64,000 bases of DNA from Bradyrhizobium sp. LTSP849 (lineage in GTDB: Bacteria; Pseudomonadota; Alphaproteobacteria; Rhizobiales; Xanthobacteraceae): the NCBI RefSeq assembly GCF_000938255.1, contig NZ_JYMR01000053.1, positions 186,001 through 250,000 of the forward strand, in the 5' to 3' direction. How positions within the stretch are numbered: position 1 is the first letter of the stretch; each line of letters starts with the position of its first letter. This document shows, piece by piece, positions 60,482-64,000 of the stretch. Position numbers and translations under genes: made by a program. The notes under the pieces are model-generated. The model worked only from the letters and a program-made list of their open reading frames with translations. It was not told where the DNA came from and ran no database searches.

Positions 60482-62941
60482 TCAGAACGTATACTTGCCG
60501 GCGAGAACGAAAGTCCGTCCCGGGAACGGATGGAACAGGAAGTACTGCTCGTTGAAGAGATTATCGATGCCGAAGTCGAACGCGAAATTCTTCGTCGCGT
60601 TGTAGTGGATCTTCAAGTCCACAACGAAAAAGTTATCGAACGCACCATAGACGTGCGGGATGATATCCGAGTTGTCCAGCGTCGAATACTGCTTGCCACT
60701 GTAGCGCGCCGCGACCGTATAGGCCCAGCTGTCGTTCGGCCGATAGGTCACGCCGAATTTAGCGCGCCAGTCGGGCACGAAGGGAACGCGCTTGCCGACG
60801 ACACTGGTCGGACCCTTCCAGCTCGGATCGGAGATGATCCTGGAATCGACGTAGGTGACGCTGCCGAAGAGTTGCAGGCCGCTCACGAGCACATTGTCCT
60901 TGTCGGCCGACAATTCGACGCCCTGCATGCGAACGGCTGCAACGTTGCTGACCGCCGTCTGCACCGACTGCGCCCCGCCCGCATCGGTCACCGTGGTCGA
61001 CTGCGAGATCAGCGCATTGTTGGTCCGTTCCCCGAACACGGTGAGCCGTATCCGCCCATCAACCCAGCGCCGCTCGAGATTGAGCTCGCCGTTGAAATCC
61101 TGCTCCGGTGACAAGAGCGGATTGGCCAGATAGGTAACGCCGCCGACACTGATGTTCTGATAGAGCTCGGTCACCGTCGGATAGCGGTAGGCCTCGCCGA
61201 AATTCGCAGTAACGTTCCAGTCCTTGTTGGGATCAAACGACAACGACGCCTTCGGCGAGAAATTGGTCGAGGACAGCCCCGGCTGCCACGTCGGCACGGC
61301 CGACGTGATGACGCCAGCACTGGTTGCCGTGGTGTTGAGGTTGAAACCCTCGACCGCCTGCCAGTTCTCCAGCCGTCCGCCGAGCGTCAGCTTGACGACC
61401 GGCGTGATCTTCCATGCGTCCTGTACCCAGAGCGCTTCGGTGCGCGTCTCGCCAACCCCGGTCGAATAGAGCTGGCCGTTGCCAGTCGAAGGCGCGTTGA
61501 ACCAGACGGTCGAGGCATAGACCGGATTTTCCAGCCGGTAGCGGTCGCCGTGCACGCCAAAACTGATCTCGTGCGGCCCATCGATCCCGAATGGACGCCA
61601 GATGCCCTTTGCATCGGCGTTCTGCCAATTGGTGCCGTCCATCCGCGTCACCTTGCCGTTCAGGGAATAGCCGAGGCCCGGTGACGACGCGACCGTAAAG
61701 GGATTGACCAGGGTGTCCTGGAGATAGTTGTAGCTCGACGCCGACAGGTCAAAGTCGAACACGCCTTTGGTATCACTCTTGAGCGAGACAGCGTTGCTCA
61801 CATGGAGCTGACCCCAGGTGTATTTGCTGCTGGCAAAACTGCTGACGCCGCCGAACGTGGGCAAGCCAGTCGCGGTTGATCTCAGATAGGTTTGCGGATC
61901 GGAGGTCTGATGATTGCTCCAGATACCGAACGAATACGTCGCCTGTACAAGCGGCGTGATGTCATAGGCGAGGCGCAGATTGCCCGAAGTCTGCTGCGAA
62001 TGCGCCAGCACACCTGTGCCGACAACGTTTGCAACACCCCCTGTCTTGTTGAGTGCGGCAAAGCCGCCGGTCGTGCCAGCCGGGAACGTCGCGTTGGTGG
62101 TGTACGTCAGCGGTTGCTGAAAGCTATCGAGATAGTTCGCGCTGACGAGCCAGGACAGCTTGCCGTCGCGATTGCCCGCAGCGGCGCTGGTTTGGCTGGT
62201 CACGTAGGTGTCCTTGGTGCCGTATTGATTCCACGGCATCACCGAGACCGTCTCTTTGGCCACGGCAAATGGCTTGTCCGGCATCTTGGACGTGATTAGC
62301 AGCACGCCGCCAATCGAATTGCCGGGATAAGCCGCCGCGAACGGACCGTTGAGGAAATCGATCCGCCCGATCGCCTCGGGCGAGATCAGGTTCCATTTCG
62401 GTGAGGCGCCGGAGTTGTTGTTGCCGATCAGCGCCGAGATCAGGAGATCATCGTAATAGATCAGCGTGCGTGCGCTGGAATTCAGGCCCCAGCTTCGCGT
62501 CGCCAGCACGGCTTGGTTGTCGCCGTCGTTGCGCTTCCGCACGAACAGGCTTGGCATATATTTGACGGCGTCTTCGGAGTCCTTGAGGTTGATGGTCTCG
62601 TCGGCCTGTTTTGCCGTGATGCTGAAGGAACGCTGCGGCAATTGATAGCGCGCCACGGCCGCCGGCGGATCCAGCGACGCCCGGGCGCTGCCCGCACCCT
62701 GGTCATTGGTCGCGGCCACTGGGGCTGCCCGCTCGGCCACCCGCTTTGCCGACGACCGCGAGGCTCCAGCCGTTTGGGCCACAGGCTTGCGCGGCTTGGG
62801 CTTCACCGTCACGGGTGCATCGACGGTCACCGCCGGCAGCGCTCTCTCGCTGCTCTCTGCGAAAACGCCGCTCGACGAGGCGAGCAGCGCGGCCGGAACG
62901 GCAACGATGCTCACGCCGCGGCGGGCATGACGAGATAACAT
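60482..62941 (-). CDS. TonB-dependent receptor of the copper operon
   Basis: An 819-residue outer-membrane receptor. The signal peptide ends near GVFA-ES, then a plug domain (about 110-230, with NLKDSEDAVKYMPSLFVRKR in part) and a 22-strand barrel. The TonB box may be in LPAVTVDAPVTV. The plug shows the IGRIDFLNGPFAAAYPGNSIGG pattern (in part: DFLNGPFAAAYPG), and the final residue is Phe (VLAGKYTF), the BAM recognition mark. The operon suggests copper or a copper complex as ligand, which is inferred. The start at 62941 has a clean signal peptide; 130 upstream codons lack homology. Confidence 0.92.
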   Translation of the reverse strand: MLSRHARRGVSIVAVPAALLASSSGVFAESSERALPAVTVDAPVTVKPKPRKPVAQTAGASRSSAKRVAERAAPVAATNDQGAGSARASLDPPAAVARYQLPQRSFSITAKQADETINLKDSEDAVKYMPSLFVRKRNDGDNQAVLATRSWGLNSSARTLIYYDDLLISALIGNNNSGASPKWNLISPEAIGRIDFLNGPFAAAYPGNSIGGVLLITSKMPDKPFAVAKETVSVMPWNQYGTKDTYVTSQTSAAAGNRDGKLSWLVSANYLDSFQQPLTYTTNATFPAGTTGGFAALNKTGGVANVVGTGVLAHSQQTSGNLRLAYDITPLVQATYSFGIWSNHQTSDPQTYLRSTATGLPTFGGVSSFASSKYTWGQLHVSNAVSLKSDTKGVFDFDLSASSYNYLQDTLVNPFTVASSPGLGYSLNGKVTRMDGTNWQNADAKGIWRPFGIDGPHEISFGVHGDRYRLENPVYASTVWFNAPSTGNGQLYSTGVGETRTEALWVQDAWKITPVVKLTLGGRLENWQAVEGFNLNTTATSAGVITSAVPTWQPGLSSTNFSPKASLSFDPNKDWNVTANFGEAYRYPTVTELYQNISVGGVTYLANPLLSPEQDFNGELNLERRWVDGRIRLTVFGERTNNALISQSTTVTDAGGAQSVQTAVSNVAAVRMQGVELSADKDNVLVSGLQLFGSVTYVDSRIISDPSWKGPTSVVGKRVPFVPDWRAKFGVTYRPNDSWAYTVAARYSGKQYSTLDNSDIIPHVYGAFDNFFVVDLKIHYNATKNFAFDFGIDNLFNEQYFLFHPFPGRTFVLAGKYTF

Positions 62942-63026
62942 GGGGCATTCCTGACACCGGCAGTCATCGCCGGCCAATTGACAACAACAATCGCCGGCGG
63001 ACGGACCGCGGCGACACCGAGGGTCG

Positions 63027-63413
63027 TCAGGAAAGCTGGGGAGGCCCGCGGGCCTGGGCGCTCGAGCCCTTATGGGGGGCGACGGCGGATGCATCCGCGT
63101 CGTGCCACACCACGCGTTCGGCGTGGCGGAAAGGAATGGAGAGTGCGGCCTGCGGCGGCGAATCGAACGACGCGTTGGCCTGCGCCAGGCAACACAGCGC
63201 GCACGCACCGGCATGCGCGGTCGGCGCGCCCGTCGGGTCGTTCGGAACGCCCTGCTCGCTCGCGCTGTGACAGATGACGGCGGCAGAAAGCGGATCGGTA
63301 ACGGCTTGGCCGGCCGCCCAGCAGGCGGCAATCGGCGCCAGCACCTGCATCACCAGCGCGAGCAGGACAACGGGTAGGAATTTTTGCAGCTGTGCGCGCA
63401 TCCGCCGAACCAT
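63027..63413 (-). CDS. DUF2946-type protein, first gene of the copper operon
   Basis: A 128-residue protein. A hydrophobic N-terminal segment (LPVVLLALVMQVLAPIA) acts as signal or anchor. The family-like Cys/His pattern is VICHSAS, then HAGACALCCLAQA, with further His at RHAERVVWHDAD. DUF2946 genes often precede TonB-dependent copper receptors, as here (85-base gap). A metal-binding periplasmic role is inferred. ATG 63401 is an alternative start. Confidence 0.75.
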   Translation of the reverse strand: MVRRMRAQLQKFLPVVLLALVMQVLAPIAACWAAGQAVTDPLSAAVICHSASEQGVPNDPTGAPTAHAGACALCCLAQANASFDSPPQAALSIPFRHAERVVWHDADASAVAPHKGSSAQARGPPQLS

Positions 63414-63831
63414 TCGTTCGTCTGCTAACTAAACACCGCACCCGCCCCGAGTCGAGGTTACTTCGCCAGCCTTGTTGGGTTGGCGCAAATTTCTCGAAAA
63501 CTGTGTTCGAACTGCCCGCCCGGCGGTCGGAATTCCGAAATTGAGGCAGCGGCATGATCCCGCCCATCCACAGATATCTTATACTTGTCATATACTTAGG
63601 GGACGAAGAGCCCGATCATTTCGTTAACTGCTCTAATTTTGAACAATCGTTGCCGAAAATGATGACAAGTGAGAAAAGTTGATCTAGCATCACTCTTGCT
63701 CAGGCTAGCCGCGAGGCCAAAGTCTGGTGGTCCAAGTCTCGGGAGGAGCCCCTGGCGCGCAAAACGCAGCGTCGCCCCGCCAATCAAGATCAAATCTTAG
63801 AATCGGGGATAATAGGGTCGACACAATTTTT
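63414..63831. other. Intergenic stretch before the right-end terminator
   Basis: About 420 bases without a supported gene. It must contain the copper-operon promoter (minus strand) and, since a strong plus-strand terminator follows, may contain a small RNA transcribed rightwards. Short open frames here give no family-like protein. Confidence 0.5.
63580..63597. promoter_or_regulatory. Direct repeat TATACTT spaced 11 bases
   Basis: TATACTT occurs at 63580-63586 and again at 63591-63597, one helical turn apart, in an AT-rich island about 170 bases upstream of the copper operon. It could be a regulator site or part of a promoter. Confidence 0.35.
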
Positions 63832-63860
63832 GAGCGGGGCTAGGGCCCCGCTCTTTTTTT
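63832..63860 (+). terminator. Strong intrinsic terminator just before the globin-like gene
   Basis: GAGCGGGGC (63832-63840) pairs perfectly with GCCCCGCTC (63845-63853), loop TAGG, followed by seven T (63854-63860). It lies 21 bases before the next start codon and has no coding gene upstream on the same strand, so it ends an RNA of unknown nature or acts as an attenuator. Confidence 0.9.
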
Positions 63861-63881
63861 GTCTGCGTGGCTGATGCGCCG

Positions 63882-64000
63882 ATGAATGCTTCTCCCAATC
63901 GAATCGAACAGTCTTTCGAGCTTGCGGCGGTGCGCTGCGCGGATCTCACGCCGCTCGTCTACCAACGCCTGTTCAAGGAGCATCCGGAAACGCAACGATG
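63882..64000 (+). CDS. Probable globin, cut by the right edge
   Basis: The first 39 codons start MNASPNRIEQSFELAAVRCAD and continue LTPLVYQRLFKEHPETQR. The pattern (F-E-L-A, then T-P-L-V-Y-x-R-L-F-x-x-x-P) is that of the A and B helices of bacterial single-domain or class 1 globins. The heme-binding residues lie outside the window, so this is a tentative call. The start codon lacks a clear ribosome binding site and follows the terminator by 21 bases. Confidence 0.55.
   Translation, partial: MNASPNRIEQSFELAAVRCADLTPLVYQRLFKEHPETQR

Noticed and set aside
63596..63793. A 65-codon minus-strand frame upstream of the copper operon
   Set aside because: No family pattern and it lies across a probable promoter or RNA region.

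Overview
The window looks like chromosome of an alphaproteobacterium of the order Hyphomicrobiales, most probably Bradyrhizobium or a close relative. The evidence is GC-rich coding sequence; the block rpsB-tsf-pyrH-frr-uppS-cdsA-dxr-rseP-bamA-lpxD-fabZ-lpxA-lpxI-lpxB with LpxI in place of LpxH; a short ProS; a long-tailed ribosomal protein S2; DUF3551, DUF1127 and COG3904-type proteins; and two intergenic palindromic repeats of a kind common in Bradyrhizobium genomes. Identifications come from reading the sequence and recalled family knowledge; no database search was run.

Layout. 1-4.6 kb: tail of a small secreted protein, a conserved hypothetical gene behind a hairpin that covers its ribosome binding site, a protein made of three GAF-like repeats, and a ComEC-type membrane protein. 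4.7-9.9 kb: glnS, gltX (divergent) and gltA with a strong terminator and a palindromic repeat. 10.0-16.7 kb: a GFA enzyme, then a sugar-uptake operon (ROK regulator, binding protein, two permeases, ATPase, SDR dehydrogenase). 16.7-31.8 kb: the large minus-strand translation, isoprenoid, phospholipid, lipid A and outer-membrane cluster, read from rpsB towards lpxB.

31.9-38.1 kb: a minus-strand envelope group: DUF2846 lipoprotein, periplasmic beta-carbonic anhydrase, trypsin-like protease, FHA membrane protein, and a caspase-fold protein that has lost both catalytic residues. This is the best candidate for an undescribed system. 38.2-41.7 kb: dnaE. 41.9-54.1 kb: accessory genes (small membrane protein, beta-barrel, DUF3551 pair, ClpP-like periplasmic protein, Tat-exported sulfatase, MFS exporter, GrpB, SnoaL, DUF1127, NIPSNAP with a divergent LysR, and an MmyB-type regulator with a divergent oxidoreductase). 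They lie between dnaE and lolD-lolC-proS (54.3-57.7 kb), genes often neighbours in related genomes.

57.8-63.4 kb: a minus-strand copper operon (DUF2946, TonB receptor, PCu(A)C, YcnI, CopCD fusion) that would carry copper from the outer membrane through the periplasm to the inner membrane. The right end has a free-standing strong terminator just before the start of a probable globin gene cut by the window edge. No rRNA, tRNA, CRISPR array or intact insertion sequence was found.
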